A DNA stretch of 64,000 nt from DATLLN01 sp963797175 (GTDB lineage Bacteria; Actinomycetota; Thermoleophilia; Gaiellales; JAICJC01), in the NCBI GenBank assembly GCA_963797175.1, contig CAWCOL010000009.1:558001-622000 (forward strand). The letters run 5' to 3'. The stretch's first letter is position 1; each line of letters begins with the position of its first letter. Shown one piece after another: positions 24,323 through 33,509 of the stretch. Both the position numbers and the translations under genes were made by a program. Below the pieces are notes generated by a model. That model made no database searches, was not told the DNA's origin, and worked only from the letters and a program-made list of their open reading frames with translations.

Positions 24323-25627
24323 GTGGCCGTCGCGGACACCACCGTCGACCGGGGAGGCGTGCGCCGCTACGCGATGGCCGGGGCGTTCCTCGCCCCGGCC
24401 ATCCTCCTGCTCGGCGTCTGGGTCGTCTACCCGACGATCCGCACGATCATCCGCAGCTTCTTCGACCGGTCCGGCAGCAGCTTTGTCTGGTTCGACAACT
24501 ACAAGTCGATCTTCACGACCGACATCCTGCTGACGGCGGTCAAGAACAACCTGCTCTGGGTCGCCGTCGTCCCGGCGCTGGTGACGTCCATCGGCCTCGT
24601 GTTCGCCGTGCTGATGGAGCGCGTCTCCTGGGCGGTCGCGTTCCGCACGGTCGTCTTCATGCCCATGGCGATCTCGGCGTTCGCCGCCGGGATCACCTGG
24701 CGGATCGTCTACCTCGATGACCCCAACCTGGGTGTGGCGAACGCGGCGATCCGGTCGGTGAACGACGTGTTCAACCCCTCCGGCGTGCTCCCCCAGGCGT
24801 CGCCGTCGACGCCGCAGCTCGTCAAGCAGGGCGGCGGGATGGTGTTGAAGACGCCGATCGCAGCGGGCAGCGTGGCCAAGCTCGGCCTGACCGCGATTCC
24901 GCCCGCCGACCTGCCCAAGGACGCGCACCAGGCCGTGGTGCCGCCGGCGCTGGCGAGCGGCATCAGCGGCGTTGTCTGGCGTGACTTCAAGCCGGGCGGC
25001 GGCACGCCGGGCAGGGTTGAGTCGCAGGAGGTCGGCCTGCCCGGCGTCTCGCTCGACCTCGTCAACGCGCGGGGCTCGACGGTCGCGTCGACGACCAGCG
25101 CGGCGGACGGCAGCTTCCGCTTCGCGAACGTCGGCTCGGGCAGCTACACCGTCGCGATCAACGCGTCTACGTTCGCGAAGCCGTTCGGCGGCGTCTCCTG
25201 GCTGGGGCCGCGGCTGGTGACGCCGGCGATCATGATCGCCTACCTGTGGATCTGGGCGGGGTTCGCGATGGTGGTGCTCGCGGCCGGTCTGGCCGCGATC
25301 CCGCGCGACGTGCTGGAGGCGGCGCGCACCGACGGCGCCACCGAGCTCCAGGTGTTCCGCCGCATCACGGCGCCGCTGCTCGCCCCCGTGCTCACCGTCG
25401 TCTTCGTGACGATGCTGATCAACGTACTCAAGGTGTTCGACATCATCGTCTCGATCGCGCCGGGCTCGAGCCAGGACGACGCGAACGTGCTCGCTCTGGC
25501 GATGTGGCGCACCGCTTTCGGCGGCGCCAACGACTTCGGCGTCGGCTCGGCGATCGCCGTGCTGATCTTCCTGCTCGTCATCCCCGTGCTCGCGCTGAAC
25601 ATCCGCCGCTTCCGGAGGGAGGCCTGA
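24323..25627 (+). CDS. sugar ABC transporter permease with Ig-like extracytoplasmic insertion
   Basis: A 434-residue permease, about 130 residues longer than usual CUT1 partners. GTG 24323 lies four bases past the lipoprotein stop. TM segments: FLAPAILLLGVWVVYPTI, LLWVAVVPALVTSIGLVFAV and VVFMPMAISAFAAGITW. An insertion of about 145 residues (146-290) follows, then IMIAYLWIWAGFAMVVLAAG and the EAA loop LEAARTDGATELQVFRRITA that contacts the ATPase. The insert contains ISGVVWRDF, GLPGVSLDLVN and TTSAADGSFRFANVGSGSYT, a carboxypeptidase-regulatory/SdrD-B-like Ig fold. It sits where E. coli MalF carries its P2 loop, which touches the binding protein, so a docking role is likely (inference). Confidence 0.9.
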   Translation: MAVADTTVDRGGVRRYAMAGAFLAPAILLLGVWVVYPTIRTIIRSFFDRSGSSFVWFDNYKSIFTTDILLTAVKNNLLWVAVVPALVTSIGLVFAVLMERVSWAVAFRTVVFMPMAISAFAAGITWRIVYLDDPNLGVANAAIRSVNDVFNPSGVLPQASPSTPQLVKQGGGMVLKTPIAAGSVAKLGLTAIPPADLPKDAHQAVVPPALASGISGVVWRDFKPGGGTPGRVESQEVGLPGVSLDLVNARGSTVASTTSAADGSFRFANVGSGSYTVAINASTFAKPFGGVSWLGPRLVTPAIMIAYLWIWAGFAMVVLAAGLAAIPRDVLEAARTDGATELQVFRRITAPLLAPVLTVVFVTMLINVLKVFDIIVSIAPGSSQDDANVLALAMWRTAFGGANDFGVGSAIAVLIFLLVIPVLALNIRRFRREA

Positions 25628-26508
25628 TGGCCGCTGTGACCGAGGCGACGCCGCGCGAGGGGGCCCGGCCGGGGCGCGCCATGCTCGTCCGCCTGCGGCG
25701 GGTGCCGCTGCACCTCGCCCTGCTGTTGTTCGCAGCGCTCTGGCTGGTTCCGACCATCGGCCTGTTCGTCACCTCGCTGATGCAGCCGACGGACTTCCAG
25801 GAGAAGGGGTGGTGGACGGTCGCGCTCCACCCGGGCCAGCTCACGCTGGACAACTACCGGGCGGTGCTCAACAACAGCACGATCATGCACTCGCTGTGGA
25901 CGACCGTGCTCGTCGCGGTCTTCGGGACACTGATCCCGGTGGTGGTCGGCGCGCTGGCAGGCTACGCCTTCGCCTGGCTCGAGTTCCCCCTGCGCGACGT
26001 GATCTTCGTCGTCGTCGTCGCCCTGCTCGTGGTGCCGCTGCAGATGGCCCTGATCCCGATGTTCCAGCTCTACAACAGCCTCAACCTGTTCGACACCGTG
26101 CTCGGCCTGGTGTTGTTCCACGCCGCGTTCGGCCTGCCGTTCGCGATCTTCCTGCTGCGCAACTTCTTCATCGGGATCCCGCGCGACCTTATGGAGGCCG
26201 CCCGCATCGACGGCGCCGGCGAGTTCAAGATCTTCTGGCGGCTGATCCTGCCGCTGGGCCGGCCGGCGATCGCGTCGCTCGCGATCTTCCAGTTCCTGTG
26301 GACGTGGAACGACCTGATCGTCGCGCTCACGTTCGGCCGCTCGACCGTGCCGATCACCGTGGCGATCTTCTCCCAGATGCGCGAGTTCAGCGGCAACATC
26401 GAATTGATCGCGCCGGCGACGTTCATCTCGCTGATCGTGCCACTCGTCGTGTTCTTCGCCTTCCAGCGCTCGTTCGTCCAGGGCCTGCTGGCCGGCTCGG
26501 TGAAGTAG
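25627..26508 (+). CDS. carbohydrate ABC transporter permease (MalG-like)
   Basis: A 293-residue permease, the second half of the channel. ATG 25627 overlaps the previous stop (TGATG). TM segments include PLHLALLLFAALWLVPTIGL, VLVAVFGTLIPVVVGALAGY and VIFVVVVALLVVPLQMALIP. The EAA loop is MEAARIDGAGEFKIFWRLIL and the C-terminus is FFAFQRSFVQGLLAGSVK, typical of CUT1 MalG-type partners. The permease pair, the lipoprotein and ATPase form one operon that ends with a hairpin. Confidence 0.93.
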   Translation: MAAVTEATPREGARPGRAMLVRLRRVPLHLALLLFAALWLVPTIGLFVTSLMQPTDFQEKGWWTVALHPGQLTLDNYRAVLNNSTIMHSLWTTVLVAVFGTLIPVVVGALAGYAFAWLEFPLRDVIFVVVVALLVVPLQMALIPMFQLYNSLNLFDTVLGLVLFHAAFGLPFAIFLLRNFFIGIPRDLMEAARIDGAGEFKIFWRLILPLGRPAIASLAIFQFLWTWNDLIVALTFGRSTVPITVAIFSQMREFSGNIELIAPATFISLIVPLVVFFAFQRSFVQGLLAGSVK

Positions 26509-26515
26509 CGCGGGC

Positions 26516-26538
26516 CACCCCCGGCTGTCAGGGGGGTG
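26516..26538. terminator. bidirectional terminator hairpin
   Basis: CACCCCC (26516-26522) pairs with GGGGGTG (26532-26538) across a 9-nt loop, between the convergent permease and flavoprotein genes. Confidence 0.6.
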
Positions 26539-26561
26539 ACGCCGCCCACGCCGCCACCGCG

Positions 26562-28247
26562 TCAGCCGGCGAGCGGCATGGCCGGGACGTCCACCTCGTC
26601 GGCGAGCACTCGGTGGACGAGCTGCACGGCGGCCGCACCCTCGCCGACCGCGCCGGCGACGCGCTTGACCGAGCCGTGCCGCACGTCCCCCGCAGCGAAG
26701 ATGCGCGGGATGCTCGTCTCCTGTGGGAGGGGCGGACGCTCAAGCGGCCAGTCGGCGCCGACGGCGCTCCCCGTCAGCAGGAAGCCGTGCCGGTCGCGCG
26801 CGATGTCCTGCGGCAGCCACTCGGTGAACGGCCGCGCGCCGATCAGGACGAAGACGGCGTCGGCAGGCACGGTCGCGTCGTCCCCGGTCGCGGCGTCGTG
26901 CAGCACGAGCCGCTCGAGGCTGCCGTCGCCTCCGCCCCCGACGATCGTGGTGCCCGTGCGCACCTCCACCTTGGGCGCGGCCTCGACCGCGCGCACCAGG
27001 TAGTGCGACATGCCCGCGTCCAGGGAGTCGCCGCGGACGAGCAGCGTCACCCGTCGCGCGTAGCGGGCGAGGTGGAGCGCCGCCTGGCCCGCGGAGTTGC
27101 CGCCGCCGACAACGTAGACCTCCTTGCCGGCGAGCGTCGGTGCCTCGGACACCGGCCCGCCGTAGAAGACGCCCGCTCCGGTCAGCTCCTCGAGCGCCGG
27201 GATGCCGAGCCGCCGGTAGCTGGCGCCCGTCGCCAGGATCACCGCGCGCGCCCTCACGCATCGCCCGTCATCGAGCGTCAGGCAGTAGTCGTCGCCCGAC
27301 GGGGCAATGCCGGCCGCCCGGTGCAGGAAGACGAAGCGCGCGCCGAACAGCGCCGCCTGCTCGTGGGCCTGCTGCGCGAGCCGGCTGCCGCTGACGCCCT
27401 TGGCGAACCCGAGGTAGTTGCGGATCAGCGAGCTCGACCGCGCCTGCCCGCCGATCCCTGCGGCATCGACGACAAGCACCTTCAGGCCCTCCGAGGCGCC
27501 GGACACGGCGGCGGAGAGGCCAGCGGGGCCGGCGCCGACGACGAGGAGGTCGTAGGTGCGCGCGTCCACCGCCTGCGGCGCACCGGCGGCCGCGGCGATC
27601 TCGGCGTTTGAGGGATCGCTCAGCGTGGTGCCGTCGGGTAGCAGCATCAGCGGCAGGCGGGCCTCGGTGCCCGCCACCGCGAGCAGCTCGCGCCCGCGGT
27701 CGGAGTCCGCCAGGCAGAACTCGTGAGGGACCGCGCAGTTCTCGAACACGGTGCGCAGCTCGAACGCCCGCCCCGCCCACTCCTCGCCGACGATCAGCAC
27801 GGTGCCGGACACGCGCCGCAGTTCCCGCGCCCACTCCAGGAGGAAGTCGGAGACGGCCTCGTGGAACACCTCGTCCGGCGGCGCGCCCGGCTCGAGCACG
27901 AAGTGGTCGACGCGGCCGAGCACCATCGCCGCACGGATCATGTCGGCGCGCTCATCGTCGACCCATGCATCCGCGGACACCAGCAGCGCGCGCTTCGCGT
28001 GCGGGTGCAGCCGGCGCGCCTGATCCAGCACGTTGCCGTCCGGCGCCCGCAGCCCCGAGTCGCCCATCAGCACCAGCGCGACGTCCGCGCCGTCGGCGGC
28101 GAGCTGCCTCAGCAGCGCCCCCGCGGCGTCCATGCTGCGCGGGCGCTCGATCCGGTAGTGCCGGGCGTACCGCTCGACGAGCTCCGTCCCGACGCGGTCG
28201 AGCACGTCCCGGCTCCCCTCAACTGCCATGATCACGGGTAGCGACAT
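26562..28247 (-). CDS. thioredoxin-reductase-like flavoprotein with N-terminal receiver-like domain, no CxxC
   Basis: A 561-residue cytosolic protein. ATG 28247 (MSLPVIMAVEGSRDVLDRVG) starts a receiver-like domain of about 130 residues (ALVLMGDSGLRAPDG, KRALLVSADAWVDD); a thioredoxin-fold-like linker follows (TVLIVGEEWAGRAFELRTVF); then the pyridine nucleotide-disulfide reductase part with FAD motif LLVVGAGPAGLSAAVSG and NADPH motif VYVVGGGNSAGQAALHLARY. At the place of the redox CxxC of thioredoxin reductase the sequence is GAGVFYGGPVSEAPTL, without cysteines, so it cannot do disulfide exchange in the classical way. The domain order is known in actinobacteria, but substrates are not. The open frame extending to 28913 is spurious. 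Confidence 0.85.
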   Translation of the reverse strand: MSLPVIMAVEGSRDVLDRVGTELVERYARHYRIERPRSMDAAGALLRQLAADGADVALVLMGDSGLRAPDGNVLDQARRLHPHAKRALLVSADAWVDDERADMIRAAMVLGRVDHFVLEPGAPPDEVFHEAVSDFLLEWARELRRVSGTVLIVGEEWAGRAFELRTVFENCAVPHEFCLADSDRGRELLAVAGTEARLPLMLLPDGTTLSDPSNAEIAAAAGAPQAVDARTYDLLVVGAGPAGLSAAVSGASEGLKVLVVDAAGIGGQARSSSLIRNYLGFAKGVSGSRLAQQAHEQAALFGARFVFLHRAAGIAPSGDDYCLTLDDGRCVRARAVILATGASYRRLGIPALEELTGAGVFYGGPVSEAPTLAGKEVYVVGGGNSAGQAALHLARYARRVTLLVRGDSLDAGMSHYLVRAVEAAPKVEVRTGTTIVGGGGDGSLERLVLHDAATGDDATVPADAVFVLIGARPFTEWLPQDIARDRHGFLLTGSAVGADWPLERPPLPQETSIPRIFAAGDVRHGSVKRVAGAVGEGAAAVQLVHRVLADEVDVPAMPLAG

Positions 28248-28421
28248 ACCTCGACGGTACCCGCCCGCGGTGCGCACCGCGGTACGGATAACCCGAGGGA
28301 TTACAGACCTCACGCCCTCCAGGCCGAGATGCTGGCCTGCGGCCCTCGACGGTAGCGCGCACCGTCGGCCGGGTAGTCCGCAGGTGAACGCACCGAACCC
28401 GGCCCACGGAGGTGGAAGCCG

Positions 28422-28838
28422 ATGGATGTCCAGTTCGTGACCAGCATCGCGCCGATCGTGCGAGACTCGGACGCCGCACAAGCCTTCTACGCAGGCGCTC
28501 TCGGGCTCTCGTTCGAGGGCGGGCAGGGCGACTACCGATACACGGCGCACCTCGACGGGACGAAGCACTTCGGGCTGTGGCCGCTGGCCGAGGCGGCGGA
28601 CGCCTGCTTCGGGACGAGCACCTGGCCGGCCGACACGCCTGTCCCCCAGGCCAGCATCGAGTTCGAGGTCGCCGACGTCGCCGCAGCAGCAGCCGAACTC
28701 GAGGCGAAGGGCTACCGGCTGATCCACGACGCCCGAACCGAGCCGTGGGGTCAGGTCACCGCCCGGTTGCTGACCGCCGAGGGACTGCTGATCGCCGTCT
28801 GCCACACACCGTCGTTCCACGAGGACGAGCCGCGCTGA
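28422..28838 (+). CDS. VOC/glyoxalase-bleomycin-resistance-fold protein
   Basis: A 138-residue vicinal-oxygen-chelate fold protein. The two beta-alpha-beta-beta-beta modules begin MDVQFVTSIAPIVRDSDAAQ and AQAFYAGALGLSFEGGQGDY, then VPQASIEFEVADVAAAAAEL and AKGYRLIHDARTEPWGQVTA, ending in LIAVCHTPSF. Such proteins bind metals or antibiotics, or act as glyoxalases or dioxygenases. The conserved His/Glu metal positions cannot be assigned surely from sequence. ATG 28422 follows GGAGGTGG at good spacing. Confidence 0.85.
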   Translation: MDVQFVTSIAPIVRDSDAAQAFYAGALGLSFEGGQGDYRYTAHLDGTKHFGLWPLAEAADACFGTSTWPADTPVPQASIEFEVADVAAAAAELEAKGYRLIHDARTEPWGQVTARLLTAEGLLIAVCHTPSFHEDEPR

Positions 28839-29037
28839 TTCGACCAATACACTGACCGTCGGCGGGCGGTCGGGAGGACGACGCTGTGCGGCAGGCCGAA
28901 GCGAGCGTGACACGCACGCCGGTCCCGGCCCGCGGTCGTTCTGGCGCCCGGGTGCCAGCAGCCGCTCCGGTCGGAATCGGGGCGGCGGATTGTCCTCGCC
29001 GGCGGTTCATGGCACGATACGCGCGGAACCGCGACAC

Positions 29038-30501
29038 ATGGCCACACGCCGCCATGGCTCCCTGACCGGCGCTCTCGCAGACGCCAGGTTGGCGCGGACC
29101 GGGTTCCCGTGGGAGGCGCTGCTGGAGGGGATACCCGCAGCGTTCTACGTTGACCGCCCGGACGGCACCTCGCTCTGGTCGAGCAAGAACCTCAAGTCGG
29201 TCGTCGGCTGCACGAACGCCGAGTGGGCGCGAGGAGACAAGGCCTGGCTCGCGCGGATCCACCCCGACGACCGCGATCGCGTGGTCGAGTCGCTGCAGCA
29301 GTTCCTGGAGGCCGGCGCGCCCCAGAGCACGGAGTACCGGGTCGTGCTGGACGACGGCTCGGTGCGCTGGATCTATGACCGCGGCATCCTGGTGACCGAC
29401 GCCGACACGGGCGAGACGCTCGTCCCCGGGATGCTGGTGGACATCACCGGTGAGCGCTCTGCGCTGGAGGTGAGCGAGCGCGTCACCGAGCTGCTGCAGA
29501 CGCTGATGGAGCACTCGGACGAGGCCGTCACCATCGTCGACGCGACCGGCGTGGTCATCTACCAGAACGGAACCATGGGGCGCGTGGTGGGACGCCCACC
29601 GGAGTGGTTCACGGGCCGGACGCCGCTCGACCTGATGCCGCCGGAGGACGCCGCCCGGGCGCTCCGCATCCTCGGCGAGCTCCACGGCAAACCCGGCGCC
29701 CAGCTGCCCGGCGAGTTCCGGCTCCGTCACGCGGACGGCTCGTGGCGGGTGGTCGAGGGCGTCGCCACCAACCTGCTGCACGATCCCGCCGTGCGCGGCA
29801 TCGTCCTCAACTACCGCGACGTCACCGAGCAGCGGGAACGGCAGGAGCAGCACCGGACGCTGATCGAGCGGGTGATGCACGCCGAGGCCGAGCAGCGGAC
29901 GAGGATCGCCGAGGAGCTGCACGACGACACGATCCAGGTGATGACGGCCTCGCTGGTGCAGCTCGACCGCACCGAGCGGCACCTCCGCAGCGGCGACGTC
30001 GAGACCGCCCGGCTTGCGATCATGGACGCGCGCGACGCGCTCCGCGCGGCCACCGAGCGCACCCGCCGGCTGACCTTCGAGCTGCGGCCGCAGCTGCTCG
30101 AGGCGGCGGGCCTGCGGGCCGCGATCGACGATCTCGCCGAGGCGCTCGGCCGTGACACCGGCGCCGAGGTGACCGTCCGGATGCGGAAGTCCCGCTACCC
30201 GACGGTGATCGAGACACTCGCATTCCGGACGATCCGCGAGGCGCTGATCAACGTCCGCAAGCACGCGCGGGCCGACCACGTCAGCATCCGCGTGACCGAG
30301 CGCCAGGGCGCCCTGCACGCGGTCATCCGCGACGACGGCCGTGGCTTCCGCACGGCCAAGCGCTCGTCGTTGACCTCCACCCACATCGGCCTTCAGACCG
30401 CGCGGGAGCGCATCCTGGCAGCGGGCGGCACCTTCGACCTCAGCTCCGTCCCGGGCGAGGGGACGACCCTGCGCTTCGCGATCCCGCTAGTCTCAACGTG
30501 A
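29038..30501 (+). CDS. PAS-domain sensor histidine kinase (NarL-type)
   Basis: A 487-residue kinase without clear membrane segments, so probably cytosolic. ATG 29038 (MATRRHGSLTG) is preferred to the upstream frame at 28990. PAS1 starts AFYVDRPDGTSLWSSKNLKS and includes YRVVLDDGSVRWIYDRG; PAS2 runs from SDEAVTIVDATGVVIYQNGT to FRLRHADGSWRVVEG. The HisKA_3 phosphoacceptor is His295 in IAEELHDDTIQVMTASL; the ATPase has REALINVRKHARADHVSI, IRDDGRGFRTAK and SVPGEGTTLRFAIPLV. Such kinases pair with NarL/LuxR regulators; none is adjacent, so it is an orphan. The bound cofactor or ligand of the PAS domains is unknown. Confidence 0.9.
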   Translation: MATRRHGSLTGALADARLARTGFPWEALLEGIPAAFYVDRPDGTSLWSSKNLKSVVGCTNAEWARGDKAWLARIHPDDRDRVVESLQQFLEAGAPQSTEYRVVLDDGSVRWIYDRGILVTDADTGETLVPGMLVDITGERSALEVSERVTELLQTLMEHSDEAVTIVDATGVVIYQNGTMGRVVGRPPEWFTGRTPLDLMPPEDAARALRILGELHGKPGAQLPGEFRLRHADGSWRVVEGVATNLLHDPAVRGIVLNYRDVTEQRERQEQHRTLIERVMHAEAEQRTRIAEELHDDTIQVMTASLVQLDRTERHLRSGDVETARLAIMDARDALRAATERTRRLTFELRPQLLEAAGLRAAIDDLAEALGRDTGAEVTVRMRKSRYPTVIETLAFRTIREALINVRKHARADHVSIRVTERQGALHAVIRDDGRGFRTAKRSSLTSTHIGLQTARERILAAGGTFDLSSVPGEGTTLRFAIPLVST

Positions 30502-30541
30502 CGAGCACCGCCGCGAAACCGCGCCCCAGTCCGGGAGGACC

Positions 30542-32035
30542 ATGATGACCACCGCCGTTGCCCCAACGCCGAACGCGATCGACCGCCTTGCCGCCGAGCT
30601 GCTCACCCGTGAGCACGGCCACCTGATCGGCGGCGAGTGGGTGCCCTCGCGGTCGGGCAAGACGTTCCCCGTCTACAACCCCGCGAACGGCGAGGTGATC
30701 GCCAACGTCGCCCACGGCGACCGGCACGACATCGACGCCGCGGTCACCGCCGCCCGCACGGCCCTCGACGGCCCCTGGTCGCGGATGCCGCACACGGAGC
30801 GCGCGCGCCTCCTGTTCGCCCTCGCCGACCTGGTCGAGGAGCGGGCCGATGAGCTGGCGCTGATCGACACGCTGGACAACGGCAAGCCCTTCCGCGCGGC
30901 CCGCGAGGTCGATCTGGAGAGCGCGATCGACGAGCTGCGCGAGTCGGCGGGCTGGGCCACCAAGATCCTGGGCGACTCGGTGCGCGTGCCCGAAGGCGAC
31001 GTCCACGCCTACACCGTGCGCGAGCCGGTCGGCGTGTGCGGGCTGATCGTGCCCTGGAACTACCCGTTCATGATCGCGATCGAGAAGGTCGCACCGGCGC
31101 TGGCGGCCGGCTGCACCGCGGTGCTGAAGCCCGCCGAGCAGACGCCGCTGTCGGCGCTCGCGCTGGGGCAGCTGCTGCTCGAGGTCGGCTTCCCCGAGGG
31201 CGTGCTCAACATCGTCACCGGCGAGGGCGACGCCGGCGCCGCGCTGGCGGAGCACCCCGACGTGGACAAGATCTCGTTCACCGGCTCGACCGAGGTCGGC
31301 AAGTCGATCATCCGGGCCGCGAGCGGGAACCTGAAGCGCGTCACCCTGGAGCTGGGCGGCAAGTCGCCGGTCGTGATCTTCCCGGACGCCGATCTCGACA
31401 AGGCGATCCGCGGCGCGGCGAACGGGATCTTCGCCAACAGCGGCCAGGTCTGCGTGGCCAACTCCCGCCTGTACGCCCACCGCGACGTGTTCGACCAGGT
31501 GGTCGAGGGGATCGCCGACCGGGCCCGCAAGCTCCAGGTCGGCCCCGGAACCGATCCGGCCAGCGACATCGGGCCGCTGGTGTCGCAGGAGCAGTTCGAC
31601 CGCGTGTCGGGCTACCTCGCGTCGGGCTCCGAGGAGGGGGCGACGACGATCGCGGGCGGCGGGCGGCTCGACCGCGAGGGCTACTTCGTCGAGCCGACCG
31701 TGCTGGTGAACGTGCAGCCGGACATGCGGATCATGCGCGAGGAGATCTTCGGCCCCGTACTGGCCGCCGACTCGTTCGACGACGACGACCTCCAGCGCAT
31801 CGCCGACGACGCCAACGACACCACCTACGGCCTCGCTGCCTACGTGTGGACGCGCGACGTCGGCGTGGCACACAAGATGGCGAGCAAGATCAAGGCGGGC
31901 TCGGTGCGCATCAACGGCGGATTCGCGCCGGGAATGCCGTTCGGCGGCTACAAGCAGTCGGGGTGGGGCCGCGAGCAGGGGCGCGGCGGCATCGAGGCCT
32001 ACACCGAGGTGAAGTCGGTCACGATCGGCCTCTGA
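30542..32035 (+). CDS. NAD(P)-dependent aldehyde dehydrogenase
   Basis: A 497-residue cytosolic aldehyde dehydrogenase, oxidising an aldehyde to its acid. Seen: VPWNYPFMIAIEKVAPALAA, the NAD-site FTGSTEVGKSIIRAAS, the catalytic glutamate in VTLELGGKSPVVIFP, nucleophile Cys304 in IFANSGQVCVANSRLYAHRD, and EEIFGPVLAADSF. Length and motifs match betaine, retinal or phenylacetaldehyde-type ALDHs; the substrate is not decided. ATG 30542, with ATG 30545 as alternative, follows GGGAGG. A second ALDH follows after 67 bp. Confidence 0.93.
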   Translation: MMTTAVAPTPNAIDRLAAELLTREHGHLIGGEWVPSRSGKTFPVYNPANGEVIANVAHGDRHDIDAAVTAARTALDGPWSRMPHTERARLLFALADLVEERADELALIDTLDNGKPFRAAREVDLESAIDELRESAGWATKILGDSVRVPEGDVHAYTVREPVGVCGLIVPWNYPFMIAIEKVAPALAAGCTAVLKPAEQTPLSALALGQLLLEVGFPEGVLNIVTGEGDAGAALAEHPDVDKISFTGSTEVGKSIIRAASGNLKRVTLELGGKSPVVIFPDADLDKAIRGAANGIFANSGQVCVANSRLYAHRDVFDQVVEGIADRARKLQVGPGTDPASDIGPLVSQEQFDRVSGYLASGSEEGATTIAGGGRLDREGYFVEPTVLVNVQPDMRIMREEIFGPVLAADSFDDDDLQRIADDANDTTYGLAAYVWTRDVGVAHKMASKIKAGSVRINGGFAPGMPFGGYKQSGWGREQGRGGIEAYTEVKSVTIGL

Positions 32036-32102
32036 CGTCCGCTCGCGCGACGGCGGGGGTCGGAATAAGATGAACGTCGCCACCGACACAGAGAGGGACT
32101 AG

Positions 32103-33470
32103 ATGAGCGACTACGCAGTGATCAACCCGGCGACGGGCGAGCAGATCAAGGAGTACCCGACGATCAGCGACGGCGACCTCGCCGCGGCGATCGACGCGGC
32201 CGACCGCGCGCACCGCGAGTGGTCGCGGAAGACGGGCGTGGAGGAGCGCGCCGCGCTCGTGCGCCGCGTCGGCGCGCTGCACACCGAGCGCCGCCAGGAG
32301 CTCGCCGAGATCATCTCGCGCGAGATGGGCAAGCCGGTGGAGCAGGCGCTGGGCGAGGTCGATTTCTGCGCGGCGATCTACGCGTACTACGCCGACAACG
32401 CGACGTCGCTGCTGGCGGACGAGCCGATCAACCTGTCCGAAGGCGACGGCTCCGCGTTCGTGCGCCGCAGCTCGATCGGCGTCATTCTCGGGATCATGCC
32501 GTGGAACTACCCGTACTACCAGGTCGCCCGCTTCGCCGGCCCGAACCTCGTGGTCGGCAACACGATCCTGCTCAAGCACGCGCCGCAGTGCCCCGAGTCC
32601 GCGGCGGCGATCCAGAAGATGTACGACGACGCCGGCTTCCCGGCGGGCGCGTACACCAACATCTACGCGACGAACGATCAGATCGCCGACGTGATCGCCG
32701 ATCCGCGCGTGCAGGGCGTCTCGGTCACCGGCTCGGAGCGCGCAGGCGCGGCCGTCGCCGAGGTGGCCGGGCGCAACCTGAAGAAGGTCGTGCTCGAGTT
32801 GGGCGGCTCCGACCCGTTCATCCTGCTCAGCACCGACAACATCGACAGCGTCGTCGACTCCGCGGTGGCCGCGCGGCTCGAGAACGCCGGCCAGGCCTGC
32901 AACGCGGCCAAGCGCTTCATCGTCGCGGACAACCTCTACGACCCGTTCGTGCAGAAGCTGACCGCGGCGCTCGAGGCCGTCGAGCCGGGCGACCCGTCGT
33001 CGTCTGACACCGAGATGGGGCCGCTCTCGTCGACCCTCGCAGCCGACCGGCTGGAGGATCAGCTGAAGCGGGCGACGTCGCAGGGCGCGAAGCTCGAGGG
33101 CGGCAGCCGCAAGGGCAACTTCATCGCGCCGGGCGTGCTGACCGGTGTCGAGCCCGGCAACGACGCCTACCGCGAGGAGCTGTTCGGCCCGATCGCGATC
33201 GTGTTCAAGGTCGGCTCCGAGGAGGAGGCGGTCACGCTCGCCAACGACACGCCCTTCGGGCTCGGCTCGTACCTGTTCACCACCGACGACGACCAGGCGT
33301 TGCGCGTCGCCGACCGGATCGAGGCGGGCATGGTGTTCATCAACGTCGTCGGCGCCGACGCCGCAGAGCTGCCGTTCGGCGGGGTCAAGCGCTCCGGCTT
33401 CGGCCGCGAGCTCGGCCGCTACGCGACCGAGGAGTTCGTCAACCGCAAGATGGTGCGCGTCGGCGGCTGA
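32103..33470 (+). CDS. aldehyde dehydrogenase, succinate-semialdehyde dehydrogenase-like
   Basis: A 455-residue aldehyde dehydrogenase. Seen: SSIGVILGIMPWNYPYYQVA, SVTGSERAGAAVAEVAGRNL, the glutamate in VVLELGGSDPFILLS, the nucleophile cysteine in ENAGQACNAAKRFI and EELFGPIAIVFKV. The shorter N-terminus and the GSERAG/GGSDPF variants are typical of succinate-semialdehyde dehydrogenases in actinobacteria (GabD-like). That role would complete GABA or polyamine breakdown, but it is family-based. ATG 32103 follows a GAGAGGGAC purine stretch. Confidence 0.9.
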   Translation: MSDYAVINPATGEQIKEYPTISDGDLAAAIDAADRAHREWSRKTGVEERAALVRRVGALHTERRQELAEIISREMGKPVEQALGEVDFCAAIYAYYADNATSLLADEPINLSEGDGSAFVRRSSIGVILGIMPWNYPYYQVARFAGPNLVVGNTILLKHAPQCPESAAAIQKMYDDAGFPAGAYTNIYATNDQIADVIADPRVQGVSVTGSERAGAAVAEVAGRNLKKVVLELGGSDPFILLSTDNIDSVVDSAVAARLENAGQACNAAKRFIVADNLYDPFVQKLTAALEAVEPGDPSSSDTEMGPLSSTLAADRLEDQLKRATSQGAKLEGGSRKGNFIAPGVLTGVEPGNDAYREELFGPIAIVFKVGSEEEAVTLANDTPFGLGSYLFTTDDDQALRVADRIEAGMVFINVVGADAAELPFGGVKRSGFGRELGRYATEEFVNRKMVRVGG

Positions 33471-33490
33471 GCGGCCGGTCGCGTCCGCGA

Positions 33491-33506
33491 TCGCCCCGGC
33501 GGGCGA
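33491..33506. terminator. short hairpin between convergent genes
   Basis: TCGCCC/GGGCGA with a 4-nt loop, 20 bp past the ALDH stop and just past the DUF2252 stop on the other strand. Confidence 0.45.
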
Positions 33507-33509
33507 GGA

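Noticed and set aside
26562..28913. 783-aa version of the flavoprotein
   Set aside because: The extension upstream of 28247 is antisense to the glyoxalase-fold gene and has no conserved content.
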